45,808 bases of DNA from Candidatus Helarchaeota archaeon (GCA_013375355.1 JABXJV010000442.1:1-45808), one strand, 5' to 3'. Shown: positions 1-9,377, counted from the stretch's first letter. The notes: a model not told the origin generated them from the letters alone. Made by a program: numbers and translations.

Positions 1-113
1 AAACCCTCTGGATTTGATTAACAATACATCGTTTCTTAAAAATATGCTATTTAATTATTTTAAATAATTATACTTTTTTAATCTTGTTTTTTTTCTAAAA
101 ATTGAATTATTTT

Positions 114-1597
114 TTAAGGATTAATGTGTTTCCACATTTTTTTAATCAATAAAAATCTTTTCATTCTATCTTTATGGGAAACTCCATCAAAAGTTTCATA
201 AGTCCAAGCATTTAATTCAGGTGGACTTAAAGCTATAGGTTTAATCAAATTAGAGTTAAAAATTGGTGATGATTTCATTAGAGTAAATGCACTAACTATA
301 ATATTTTCGATATATTTTACATTAATTTTTAAAAAATTAATTGTTTTTTCAAAATCTTCTTCAGTTTCGTTTGGAAAACCTACCATTATGTATAAATATG
401 CTCTCACATCAGCAGTCATCAGATGAGATAATAATTTCAAAAATTTATCAAGATCAATTTTCTTACCCATAAGATTCAAAATTTTGGGGCTAGCAGATTC
501 TAAACCAAAAAAACAATGACTTAAACCTCTCTCAATATACTTTAAGATTTGTTTTTCATTAATATGTGATATTTCACAATTGCCCCCCCATTTAATTTCA
601 ATATTTGAATTATATAACAAATCGAGAGCTTTTCTAAAACCATTAGATAAGTTAAATGCATTATCAACTATTTCAAAATTGTAGATACCGTATTTATTTA
701 TATAATATTCTATTTCATTATAGATATTTTGAGGAATTTTTCTTCTGAAATCACCCCAAATTGAATTTTCATTACAAAAAACACACTTATTTGGACAACC
801 TTTTGTTGTAAGAATATCCAATGTTTTTACATTTTTAAGGTTATAATCTTCCAATAAATCATATCTAGGAATAGGCACATTATTCAAATTTAACTTCATA
901 GGGGGTTTAGTAAAATGTATTCTCTTATTTCTTTGAAAACCAATACCTGGGGAGTTATAGATATTATCATTATCCTTAATTTTTGATAATATTTTAAATA
1001 ATGGAATTTCTCCTTCTGGATTATATACAACTAAGTCGATGAATGGTAATTGTAAATAAAGTTTAGCTCTATAATTTAAAAAAGCTTCAGGTCCACCAAA
1101 TATAATTAATGAGTCTGGTTTTTCTTCTTTTATCCTTTGAGCAGTATAAATTGAACTGATTGCATTTCCAGTAGTAACTGAAAAACCATAAATCTTTGAT
1201 TCATAGTTCAGTAACTTTTTAATATAATTCTCTAAAATCCTTTTAGTTGCGTTTTTATATGTTGAAAATTGATAAAAGAAAGGTTTATATAATTTTGAAC
1301 TGACAGAACATAAAGATTGGATTAAATTTTCTCCAATTTTTTCATTTTTAAAATATTCATGACCCCATATTAGCCAATTTGTGGCACCCCAAATCGAAAA
1401 TTCGGGAATTTTAAATTTATAATAATTTTTGATTTGAAAAGTCTGGTTTATTTTTTTTTATAGAAATCTAGACTAAAATCAAAGCCTAAAATGTTAAATC
1501 CTTTGTCATTTAAAAAGGTGATAAGACTTACTATTCCAAGAGATGGAATTTGGGTTGTATATGCCGGTAAAGAAGTTAAAATACAGTCATACTGCAT
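114..1597 (-). CDS. B12-binding domain radical SAM protein, interrupted by a one-base frameshift
   Basis: Radical SAM enzyme of the class with an N-terminal cobalamin-binding domain; substrate unknown. An N-terminal piece starts at ATG 1597 behind a GGTGGA ribosome site and reads MQYDCILTSLPAYTTQIPSL, a typical start of a B12-binding domain, but stops at 1448. From 1457 downward another frame is open to 114. It carries the end of the B12 domain (FGGPEAF), then the radical SAM core with CPNKCVFC (CxxxCxxC, binding the 4Fe-4S cluster) just after the internal Met at 899. The frames overlap at a run of nine T (1451-1459); one more base there gives a protein of about 494 residues, normal for the family. 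This is either an assembly indel, a real mutation, or minus-one slippage. Family confident, integrity uncertain. Confidence 0.85.
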
Positions 1598-1627
1598 TTA
1601 TCCACCGATAAAAAAATGTTATTATAA

Positions 1628-1948
1628 TTATATTTCTTGTACAACATTCAAAATCCGCTTTAAAGCGAGTAAAAAGTCAACATACCATATTCCTTCATTG
1701 ATCTGGTCTAAAGTCTGATGAAATAACTTAGTAGTTGATTTAAATTCGTTTGAAACTTGAACTCTTTCTAAAGTATTGTGCATTACCCTTATTTTTCCTA
1801 TCGCTTCATTAATTTGTTGATTTAATCCTCCCAAAAATTCAGTGAATTGATTTCCAAATTTTTTTAACTGGTTAGAAATTTCATCAAGCTTACTATAAAC
1901 ATCATTTAAAGATGAAGCTACGAAAGGTAAAAGGCTTTTTTCTGACAT
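1628..1948 (-). CDS. small coiled-coil protein, unknown function
   Basis: Unrecognised protein of 106 residues (113 if the upstream ATG at 1969 is used), predicted mostly helical. The first 50 residues match in pattern the start of the 188-residue protein two genes upstream (LLPFVASSLNDVYSKLDEI against LMKVLAGILEDAVRALQRI). For that reason I prefer the second Met (MSEKSLLPF), although no clear ribosome site decides. The upstream ATG overlaps the preceding stop as ATGA, so translation is probably coupled. It is the last gene of a five-gene minus-strand set of coiled-coil proteins. No enzyme motif, signal peptide or membrane segment is seen. A structural or scaffold role is only an inference. 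Confidence 0.7.
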   Translation of the reverse strand: MSEKSLLPFVASSLNDVYSKLDEISNQLKKFGNQFTEFLGGLNQQINEAIGKIRVMHNTLERVQVSNEFKSTTKLFHQTLDQINEGIWYVDFLLALKRILNVVQEI

Positions 1949-1965
1949 ATTTATCTTTTCTCTTT

Positions 1966-2313
1966 TCATGTTTGTTTAGAAACTTTTAATAAAGCTCGAA
2001 TTAGTTCGGAAACCATATCCGAGACATTTTTTTTATTTAATTCCTGTTTTATAATATCAGTTAGAGTTAAAAGATTTTTCTTTGCTTCTTCAATTTCAGA
2101 TAATTTAAAAACAGTTTCAAAGGTTCTGGTTAATCGATCAACATTTACATTTAAACTAGCTATAGCTGTTGCTATGCTATTTTTCACATTCACAAGTGTT
2201 TTTGAAAGCTCACTAATGTTATTATTTGTTTGAATTAATTTAGTTGAAATTTCTTCAAACATTTTCTTTATTTGAACAGCAGTTTCTGAAACTTCACTTC
2301 CTGACGTAGCCAA
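1966..2313 (-). CDS. small coiled-coil protein, unknown function
   Basis: Unrecognised 115-residue protein, almost wholly helical with heptad-like spacing of I, L and V. It starts MATSGSEVSETAVQIKKMFE, resembling in style the neighbouring proteins that start MATQ. A central segment rich in N, V and I (ISELSKTLVNVKNSIATAI) suggests a long amphipathic helix. It lies between two coiled-coil genes, 23 bases from the upstream stop and overlapping the downstream one by four bases, so the three are probably cotranscribed and may assemble together. There are no cysteines or catalytic motifs. Function unknown. Confidence 0.7.
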   Translation of the reverse strand: MATSGSEVSETAVQIKKMFEEISTKLIQTNNNISELSKTLVNVKNSIATAIASLNVNVDRLTRTFETVFKLSEIEEAKKNLLTLTDIIKQELNKKNVSDMVSELIRALLKVSKQT

Positions 2314-2336
2314 ATATTATACACCTAAGATAATAA

Positions 2337-2903
2337 TTAAGTTCCAAAAAACGTAGATGGCTTAATTAAAGCTTCTTCGGATTCTTCTTCTTTCTTTTTC
2401 TTTGGTTTTTTTGCTTGTTTTATTGGGGGAGGTGAAAGTTCAGCTTCAACTTTTGGAGGTCCAGTTTCTACTTTAGCAGCAGGTTTTAATTTAATTGGTT
2501 CTTTCTTTTGAGGTTCTTTTCCTGCTATTGGAGTTGGGACACTGCGCACAGTAGTTAAATTTTCAATCCTACTTACCAAATTCTGTATTGATAAAAGTTG
2601 AATGCTTTTTTGAAGCTTCATAATTGTATGATCTAATGTTTGATCTATTTGATCTAGACTATGAATTCCTAAATCATCAATTTTTTGAGATATGTTTTTT
2701 TCTAAAGAAGGTATTTCTTTTTGTGCAATAGTTGAAAGGCTATTATTTATTACAGATTCAATTCTTCCTATTTTCTCTGTAAATTCATTAAATAACTTAC
2801 TTTGATCCCCTATCTTTTTCTCTATTCGCTGAAGTGCTCTTACGGCATCTTCTAAAATACCTGCCAATACTTTCATCAATGCACCTGATTCTTGTGTCGC
2901 CAT
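2337..2903 (-). CDS. coiled-coil protein with proline/lysine-rich tail
   Basis: Unrecognised 188-residue protein. Residues 1-120 are predicted helical coiled coil (MATQESGALMKVLAGILEDA, then ALQRIEKKIG). Residues 125-175 are low-complexity and rich in P, K and E (GKEPQKKEPIKLKPAAK, PKKKKEEE), probably disordered. A short hydrophobic end (LIKPSTFFGT) could be a docking peptide. Its N-terminal half resembles the 106-residue protein at the end of the same gene set, suggesting old duplication. No membrane or catalytic signature is seen. About 170 bases of AT-rich DNA separate it from the upstream gene, so it may have its own promoter. Confidence 0.7.
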   Translation of the reverse strand: MATQESGALMKVLAGILEDAVRALQRIEKKIGDQSKLFNEFTEKIGRIESVINNSLSTIAQKEIPSLEKNISQKIDDLGIHSLDQIDQTLDHTIMKLQKSIQLLSIQNLVSRIENLTTVRSVPTPIAGKEPQKKEPIKLKPAAKVETGPPKVEAELSPPPIKQAKKPKKKKEEESEEALIKPSTFFGT

Positions 2904-3075
2904 CTTGATTCACTGGGGTTTAGTTTATACAAATTTTCATTAAATTAATAAATAATCTTTGTAAAAAATCCAATTTTAATTCAACTAATTCAATAATTAA
3001 TTAAATTTTTCATATTATTTATTATTTTGTTATTTTTTTTAGTATATTTTTTTTAAATCAAGAATAAAAAATCAA

Positions 3076-4080
3076 TTATAAGGGCTTACCAGAAACCCAA
3101 GCTTCGCTTAAAAGAGGCGAGAAGAATTCAATATGATTTGGATCGTTTGACATCATGCCCATAGGTAAAACTTTTTTTGAATGTGAAGCTAATATAATTT
3201 CTTCTCTATCATGTTCTAGACCCCATCTATCTTGCTTATCAAAATTTCTAAAAGTAATATTTGGAAATCCAGAAAATGTATCCAGAATATCTTTATGTTT
3301 TTCAAGTTTAAGATCTATAAACGTAGCAATCCGCACATTTACTTTTTTATTGAGATTTTGTAGTTCAATTTGTTCTATATCGTGAATCGTAGGTGTACAT
3401 ATTAGAACTCTGATTTTTACATTATCTAACATATTATTCATTATACTAATAATATTTTCCTTACCTTGAATCAATCCTGTTTTTTGTTCTTTAATATTTT
3501 GATATTCTACGTTTAATTTTTCGAAATCATTATCAAGATCAGAGATAGTTTTCTTTAATTCTTCTATTTTATCTTGTTTTTCAGAGATTGCTTCAGTTTT
3601 TTCTTTTACTTCTTTGTTTAAATCACTTATTTTAGAAACTAGTTTTTCATCTGCTAGTAATGCTTTTTCTAATTTTTTTTCTTTATCTTTAATCTCTTTC
3701 TTTTGCTTTTCAATATTTTCTTTTAAATTTTTAATAACTTTTACTTGACGCGAATTTTGTTCTTCATAATTCTTGATTTTTTCCTGAATTCCGCTGAATT
3801 CACTTTTAAGTTCTTCAAATGTTTTCTGCATGTCTTGCTCCTTTTCTGAATAGCTTTTTTCTAATTTTTCTATCATAAGTCCATGTTCTTTTTTTAAATC
3901 TTCTATCATTTGTTCGTTCATTTGTTTATTTTCGATTAATCTTTGTTCAAGATTTTCGCAAGTTTCTGTCTTTTCCTTAAGACTTTCTTGAAGTCCTTTT
4001 TCCATTGTAAGTATTATTTGTTCTTGTTCTTCTATACTGGCTTGTGCATCAATTTTTTTTTCTGTAATTTCATTATTCAT
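3076..4080 (-). CDS. coiled-coil protein with TrmB-like C-terminal sensor domain
   Basis: Residues 1-200 form one long charged coiled coil rich in E, K and Q. The last 110 residues are globular (IRVLICTPTIHDIEQIELQN, then FRNFDKQDRWGLEHDREEII and ASHSKKVLPMG). This alternation of strands and helices resembles the C-terminal phospholipase-D-like sensor domain of TrmB-type proteins, and the end of the giant protein at 25255-28391 looks similar. No winged helix is present, so DNA binding is not expected. The frame is also open to an ATG at 4134, which would overlap the upstream gene by 41 bases. I prefer ATG 4080 (MNNEITEKK), which lies 13 bases past that gene's stop. Function unknown. Confidence 0.75.
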   Translation of the reverse strand: MNNEITEKKIDAQASIEEQEQIILTMEKGLQESLKEKTETCENLEQRLIENKQMNEQMIEDLKKEHGLMIEKLEKSYSEKEQDMQKTFEELKSEFSGIQEKIKNYEEQNSRQVKVIKNLKENIEKQKKEIKDKEKKLEKALLADEKLVSKISDLNKEVKEKTEAISEKQDKIEELKKTISDLDNDFEKLNVEYQNIKEQKTGLIQGKENIISIMNNMLDNVKIRVLICTPTIHDIEQIELQNLNKKVNVRIATFIDLKLEKHKDILDTFSGFPNITFRNFDKQDRWGLEHDREEIILASHSKKVLPMGMMSNDPNHIEFFSPLLSEAWVSGKPL

Positions 4081-4093
4081 ATAATTCAAACCA

Positions 4094-5743
4094 TTATTTT
4101 GTAAGAGAATCGGACCAGTTTTTTCGAATTTCATTTATATGAATTTCGTCTATTAAATTTTTTCTTAATAACTCATTAAAACCTCTAGAAATTTTTCTAT
4201 CAATATCTGGTATAGAAAAAAGACTCTCTTTTGAACAATTGAACTCAAAATTACTTCTAAGTTCTAAATTTATTTCTAATGCATTCTCTAACCTTTCTTT
4301 TAACATAACTTTAAAAGAAGTGTGTAAAAAATCAAAGGGAACCCATCTTTCTGATGTATTAAAGTGGTTTGGTAGGAGGGAAGGAGGAGAAATAATAATT
4401 TTTTCATCACCTTCGGTTGTTTCTATCTCTGAAACATACAAAGGAATCCAAACCTTATTAATTGGCATAACCATTCCAATAGAATTTCCTGAAACTGACC
4501 AAGATCCTAAATAACTCTTTTCATTTTCACAAACTTTTATAATTTTATCGATTTTTTCAAGAAGTAATTTTGCTTTTATATCAATTTTATCTTTAATTTG
4601 TGTAAGTTGGGATAATTCTTTCTCTCTCTGCTCTTTAACTTTCGGAATTTTTCTATCCCCTTCTTCTATCAACTTTCTATATTTTTTTTCAATATCCGAT
4701 TCTTGTGTTCGGATTTCTGAGGCAATTCCATCTATATCTTTTTGAGTATTTGTAATTTCAATTTTGGTTTTAGAAACAAAATCCTTAAAATTTGGTAGAT
4801 CTAATTCAAGATCTTTTATTAATTTCAAAGCTAAAGATAAAATTATTTCAGGATCTTCTTCTTCGCCAAATACCGTTTTCATATCTTGTGTATTATTTAA
4901 GAGCTTTTCAAGTTTTTGAATTATTAATATGAATTTTTCAAAAATATTCTTTGAAATTGCTTTGTTTCTTTTTTCTTTCCATTCTTGTAGTTCATAATAT
5001 TCATTAGATTTTTTCTCTTCATAATCTACTTTTGTATCTTGCAATTCTTCATCAAGTTTACTTAAAGTATACTTTGCTCTTTTTTCTTTGTCAGTAAATT
5101 CTCTTTGTATTTCAATTATCCAATCATCTGTAGTTGAAGATACTAAATTCTTTATTTGTTTCCAGCTTGTGATGTTTCCATCAACCTTTTTCATAGCGCT
5201 TTTGAATGATTCCGCAATATCAATCACATTATCAGTTGTAAAAGCTTCCTCCAATTTTGCCATATAGGTTGACGGTTGAGTATCTGTGAGTTTTATCAAA
5301 GTAGTTAATCCTCTCAAAACATCAGGGTCTATCATTCCTTTAATCTGAATTTCCTCTTGATATTTCTCCTCAACTGTAACTAATACTTCATCTAAAACGT
5401 CAGGTAATCTTACTTTATTAGAACTTGCGTCCCTTAATAATCTTCCGATTTTTGCTCTATTTGGTGAACTACTTATTTTAAAACTAAACGAAAAATAATC
5501 CAAATTATCGATTGCTATATAATTTTGAGCATCCGCCTGAATCAAAGTTATTGGCCAAAGGGCTTTTGAAAAAAAGATATATTTAGAATTCAAAAACTCA
5601 CTTTTTTTTCGTGAATATTCAATTAACGCAAATTTTGAAGCTAATTCGAGATCAAATGGAAATGGAATAGAATTTTTCTCGTAAATAATACAAGGAGAAA
5701 TAGAAATAGATTCTTTCGCAGGTCCAATATTTTGAGTTGCCAT
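4094..5743 (-). CDS. 549-residue protein with central coiled coil, unknown function
   Basis: Unrecognised. Residues 1-130 look globular with mixed strands (IPFPFDLELASKFALIEYSR, ALWPITLIQ). Residues 200-410 are mainly coiled coil. Residues 415-549 return to a globular fold with the segment VWIPLYVSEIE, which echoes the ALWPITLIQ segment near the N-terminus, and a final helical part. It is the first gene of the minus-strand coiled-coil set and is divergent from the 802-residue gene across 150 bases of AT-rich DNA. No catalytic, metal-binding or membrane motif is visible. It may be the main subunit of a complex with the smaller downstream coiled-coil proteins (inference). Confidence 0.75.
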   Translation of the reverse strand: MATQNIGPAKESISISPCIIYEKNSIPFPFDLELASKFALIEYSRKKSEFLNSKYIFFSKALWPITLIQADAQNYIAIDNLDYFSFSFKISSSPNRAKIGRLLRDASSNKVRLPDVLDEVLVTVEEKYQEEIQIKGMIDPDVLRGLTTLIKLTDTQPSTYMAKLEEAFTTDNVIDIAESFKSAMKKVDGNITSWKQIKNLVSSTTDDWIIEIQREFTDKEKRAKYTLSKLDEELQDTKVDYEEKKSNEYYELQEWKEKRNKAISKNIFEKFILIIQKLEKLLNNTQDMKTVFGEEEDPEIILSLALKLIKDLELDLPNFKDFVSKTKIEITNTQKDIDGIASEIRTQESDIEKKYRKLIEEGDRKIPKVKEQREKELSQLTQIKDKIDIKAKLLLEKIDKIIKVCENEKSYLGSWSVSGNSIGMVMPINKVWIPLYVSEIETTEGDEKIIISPPSLLPNHFNTSERWVPFDFLHTSFKVMLKERLENALEINLELRSNFEFNCSKESLFSIPDIDRKISRGFNELLRKNLIDEIHINEIRKNWSDSLTK

Positions 5744-5838
5744 TGTAATTTACCCCATTTATGAAATTTTACCTTTTAATATTAGTTCATTAATGATATT
5801 AAATTTAAAGATAATAAAATAATAATAAATGTTTAAAC

Positions 5839-5846
5839 TTATATTT
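5839..5846 (+). promoter_or_regulatory. candidate TATA box for the 802-residue gene
   Basis: TTATATTT lies about 50 bases before the GTG start at 5895. This would place transcription start near 5870 and leave a short leader containing the GAGGA ribosome site at 5884-5888. In such AT-rich DNA a TATA-like match is weak evidence by itself. Confidence 0.3.
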
Positions 5847-5894
5847 TTGATTAATTCTAATTTTTATTAACTTAAAAATAAATGAGGAAATAAT

Positions 5895-8303
5895 GTGATA
5901 TCTGGAGTTAAAAGACGAGAAACGGCTGCTGAAGGAGCGAAACTATTTATTACTCCTGAAACATTGTGTCAAAGATTAAGAAGAGAAACTGACAGAAAAA
6001 AAATCATCGAAATCACTGGAAAAAAGAACAAATTTTTAGATTTTCTCTTTGGTTCTGTCACAATTCAACTATTTCACTATGTAGGTTTGAGAATAGATAA
6101 AATAACTTCCCAAACTCAATTGTCTACGGAAACTGAGAGAGAATTTGAATTAAACCAGAAAAAAACTTTGTTTTCTGAGTTGAAAGAAATTTCTAGCGAT
6201 TTTTTCTTAAAGGAAATTGAAATTTTTGAAAAAGAAGTGTTAATAGAACAAGAGATTATAAAGAATGCAATTGATCAAAGAAAACAGAAATTGGATAAGG
6301 AAGTAATTTTTAATAAAAATTTAAAATTCTTACGTTCTCAGCTGATATCGATTTTTAGAAATTATCCAAATCAATTTTTTTATGATTATATTGGAAAAAT
6401 TTTAGGACTTTCAGATACAACAAGAAAAGAGATTCTCCAAAATGCTGCAGAATTTAAACCTACTCAAATAGAAATTGAAAAAGAAATGAAAAGAGAATAT
6501 GAAGATGAATTTATAGAATTAGCTGTTTTTAATAGAATAAAAAAAATCATAAATGAAAAATGGGAAATCATTGTTCCAAAACAATTAGAAATGCAAAGTG
6601 TTATTTTACGACGATTAGAATCGGATATAATTAAATTTCTTTCTGATAAGATTCCGTTTTCAGAAAAAGCTCTTAGTTCTTATCTTGAGAGTGGAGAATT
6701 AAAATTAAAAATTATTGAGTTGATAAAAGGATCTTGCTTAAATGACCGTTTTTATGAAGAAATCGAATCTTCTATGCTGAATTTATTAAATGGGGAATTA
6801 CATAAGCAAGCTTTAAGAGGGTCGAATTCCTTTTTGAATTTTATGTCAAATTTATTGGAAATTTCATTAGATGAAGTCATGCGATTCCTAGACCTTCACG
6901 AAATAAAAAATGTCACTAATTTTTGTCAAGCTTTATCATTAGAAATCGGAGAAATAGAGGAGAAACTAGAATCGAAGCTAATAAGCGATTCTGATCTTTT
7001 CCGTTTAGGTACTAGAGGGTCATTAGTTCAAGCACAAAAAACTTTAGAAACCTTAAAAGTTGAAGAAAGAATTCCAGAAACACTCTATGACTTGACTTTA
7101 GAAGATTTATATGCTGGAAAAACTCCAATATTTGATAAACTCCTCGATGAAATATGTAAAAGAGTAAAAATTTCACCAGAATCTTTAAAATCATTAATTG
7201 AAAAGAATAAAATGCTAAAGCAAATTATTAAAGATACGGATATTAGGGATATCGAACAAATAAGACTATCACTAAAAATGGACAATATATTAAAAGAAAT
7301 TTCACGAGATATCTTTTACACTCTAATTACCAATTTTCTACGCTCAATTTCACGTGTTGTAGAACAATATCAAAAAATTAAGAAGGATAAAGAAATATTC
7401 CTAATTGCCCTCAATAGAATATTTGATTTAAAGAGTTCTGAAAACTGGATTAAGGTTAAAGTTGAAGATTTAATAATTAAAAAAATTATGGATAGACAAA
7501 AAGAAATTCTTGACCTCGTAGAAAACAAAGATCCTTTCTTTATTAACGGATTTATTTGGGCAAGATTATCTGATAAAACAATTAAGAAAGCACTTGAAGA
7601 ATTGAAACAAACAAATAGCCCAGTATATGAATATGTCAAACCCCTCCCATTATCCTTTGATAATATACCCCCAATTTCATATGCGACTGCTTACGATATG
7701 TGTATCAGGATAGAAAATAGTTTACAAAAAAAGCGTCTTGAATCTGAAAAAAGAAAAGCAAAGGAAACAGTAATGAAAACTGTTAAGACAAAACAAGCTT
7801 TTAAAGATGCTGATACTTATGGCTGGTTGGAAAAGCGGATTAATATGTCCATAATGAGAATAGGGAAAATTCAACCAAGCCAACTTTATTGGAAAGATCA
7901 AGACTCCGATAAGTTATCTAAGATTATATTACTACATACTCAAGTTAAAAGAGGACAAGCGATTTGCCCTGAATGCGGTGAAAAAGTAGATTTAGAAAAA
8001 TGTGACATCCATGGTCCATGTACACCAAAATCAGCTTCAATAATAGATACATTAGCGAAATTTTATTCCTTTTCTATGGATAAATTAAAAAAAATCGATT
8101 TTAAATCCGCCAAAAATTTTGTTTTACAAACTGCGAGCCCGATTTTAAAAACACGACTTGGTCATGAACCAACAACTGAAGAATATGAGAAATTGCTTGA
8201 AGGTGAAATCTTAGAATTAGGGAAATTGTTAGGTGATGATATAGGTAAAAAATTAAATAAAGTCTTGTATAAAACTTGGCGGAAAAAAGAATTAGGACGT
8301 TAA
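5895..8303 (+). CDS. 802-residue helical protein with a C-terminal Cys/His cluster, unknown function
   Basis: Unrecognised. The GTG start is chosen because GAGGA sits six bases upstream and the overlapping ATG meets an immediate stop. The protein is nearly all helical and charged, without membrane segments. Near the end it has C691, C694, C703, H706 and C709 (CPECGEK then CDIHGPC), a probable structural zinc site. An RRxT-like basic N-terminus (SGVKRRETAAEG) precedes a hydrophobic stretch (FLDFLFGSVTIQLFHYVG). It is divergent from the coiled-coil gene set at 1628-5743, so the two may be co-regulated and functionally linked (inference). No nucleotide-binding or catalytic motif was found. Confidence 0.75.
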   Translation: MISGVKRRETAAEGAKLFITPETLCQRLRRETDRKKIIEITGKKNKFLDFLFGSVTIQLFHYVGLRIDKITSQTQLSTETEREFELNQKKTLFSELKEISSDFFLKEIEIFEKEVLIEQEIIKNAIDQRKQKLDKEVIFNKNLKFLRSQLISIFRNYPNQFFYDYIGKILGLSDTTRKEILQNAAEFKPTQIEIEKEMKREYEDEFIELAVFNRIKKIINEKWEIIVPKQLEMQSVILRRLESDIIKFLSDKIPFSEKALSSYLESGELKLKIIELIKGSCLNDRFYEEIESSMLNLLNGELHKQALRGSNSFLNFMSNLLEISLDEVMRFLDLHEIKNVTNFCQALSLEIGEIEEKLESKLISDSDLFRLGTRGSLVQAQKTLETLKVEERIPETLYDLTLEDLYAGKTPIFDKLLDEICKRVKISPESLKSLIEKNKMLKQIIKDTDIRDIEQIRLSLKMDNILKEISRDIFYTLITNFLRSISRVVEQYQKIKKDKEIFLIALNRIFDLKSSENWIKVKVEDLIIKKIMDRQKEILDLVENKDPFFINGFIWARLSDKTIKKALEELKQTNSPVYEYVKPLPLSFDNIPPISYATAYDMCIRIENSLQKKRLESEKRKAKETVMKTVKTKQAFKDADTYGWLEKRINMSIMRIGKIQPSQLYWKDQDSDKLSKIILLHTQVKRGQAICPECGEKVDLEKCDIHGPCTPKSASIIDTLAKFYSFSMDKLKKIDFKSAKNFVLQTASPILKTRLGHEPTTEEYEKLLEGEILELGKLLGDDIGKKLNKVLYKTWRKKELGR

Positions 8304-8372
8304 AAAAAATTATTGTGACTTTTTCAGACTTAAGTAATATTTTAATACGGTTGCTTGTCTCGAGGTGGAGAA

Positions 8373-8633
8373 ATGGCTGCCCAAAATCATTAATGGAAAG
8401 AAAAAAAGTAGCCTGAATTAAACACTATTTCCATGTCCTCTTCAAAAAGATACTCTCTGTCTATGTAGTAACTACCAATAATAACATGTGAGCTAGAAGG
8501 TATTGAACTAACGGGGGAACACCTAGAACTTCTAAGAGTTTTACAAGAACGCTTCGAAAATGCGACTACTACGCAGGAGTTAAGGGAAATTAGTTCTGAT
8601 CTATCTGATTTTTGGAATATAGTTGTAAAATAA
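8373..8633 (+). pseudogene. decayed small gene with multiple stops
   Basis: A good ribosome site (GAGGTGGAG) precedes ATG 8373, but the frame ends after six codons. The same frame reopens at 8472 and reads a gene-like peptide (CELEGIELTGEHLELLRVLQ) to a TAA at 8631-8633. Between them a different frame shows a cysteine-containing segment (FPCPLQKDTLCLCSNY). The pieces look like one small protein with a Cys cluster followed by a helical domain, broken by stops and frame changes. The parent family is not recognised. This stretch of 462 bases between genes holds nothing else that I can see. Confidence 0.35.
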
Positions 8634-8765
8634 TTTTTTTTATTTTTGATATCCGTTTATTCGACTTTCATAAAGATGAAATAAAAGACAAGGAATTTTA
8701 CATTAAATTAATTTAAATTCTCCTTTATCGTTTATTAGGTTTAGATTTCGGGATTTCGCAAGCTT

Positions 8766-9377
8766 TTATGCCCTTTTTAGGCTTAGATAATATTTTAGGA
8801 CGGCATCGCGAGCAACCTGTTGGAACGACCGTTTTATATTCTTTCCTTGAATTGCAATCGTATCATAAATCTGGGTTGGTAATTCTATCCCATGAGGACT
8901 AACTATTGTTCCAAGCCCCTTTTCCTTTAAATATTCCTCAACTTTTGTTTTTGAAATTAAATTTGGAAGGTCGACTTTATTTAATTGAACTAAGAAAGGA
9001 ATTTTTTTTCCTAAATCTCCTGCTAAGTGTCCTATAAGCTCATCTAAGCTCCATAGATTTTCTTCTGTTTGGTCTTCTTGGGCATCCCATACGAAGATAA
9101 TCGCGTCTACGCCGTTTAGAATTGTCTTACGCTGAAATTTATGACGTTTCTGACCAGCAACTGTATAGACTTGCAAAGAGACGCCACCAACACCTGCAGT
9201 CATACGATCAAAGAAGAGAGTCCGTCCAGTTGGATCCACAATTGACTGCATTTTACCTTTAGCCATCCCCTCTTTGTCAAACATCCACTTTACAGCCGTA
9301 GTTTTTCCCGATAATGATGCTCCCCAGTAAACAATTTTGAATACTAACTTTCCATCTGAACCACGACTAGGGCACAT
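8766..9377 (-). CDS. MglA/Ras-like small GTPase
   Basis: Small GTPase of the MglA/Arf-like group abundant in Asgard archaea; probably a molecular switch in polarity, trafficking or cytoskeleton control. Visible motifs: P-loop GASLSGKTT near residue 18, DPTGRTLFFD in the switch region as in MglA, TVAGQ in the G3 position, and NKVD (G4) near residue 134. There is no C-terminal Cys for lipid attachment. I start at ATG 9377, seven bases after GGTG; a TTG three bases further up is possible. A second, more divergent member of the family lies at 12875-13450. Roadblock-domain proteins further along the window are plausible regulators. Confidence 0.9.
   Translation of the reverse strand: MCPSRGSDGKLVFKIVYWGASLSGKTTAVKWMFDKEGMAKGKMQSIVDPTGRTLFFDRMTAGVGGVSLQVYTVAGQKRHKFQRKTILNGVDAIIFVWDAQEDQTEENLWSLDELIGHLAGDLGKKIPFLVQLNKVDLPNLISKTKVEEYLKEKGLGTIVSPHGIELPTQIYDTIAIQGKNIKRSFQQVARDAVLKYYLSLKRA

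Noticed and set aside
1491..1718. Plus-strand frame of 75 residues overlapping the radical SAM start and the next gene.
   Set aside because: It is antisense to the B12-domain N-terminus and to a coiled-coil gene, and has no recognisable motif.
5895..8303. Reading the Cys/His cluster as a DNA-binding zinc finger or as a B-box.
   Set aside because: Spacing C-x2-C-x8-C-x2-H-x2-C fits neither convincingly, so only a structural metal site is proposed.
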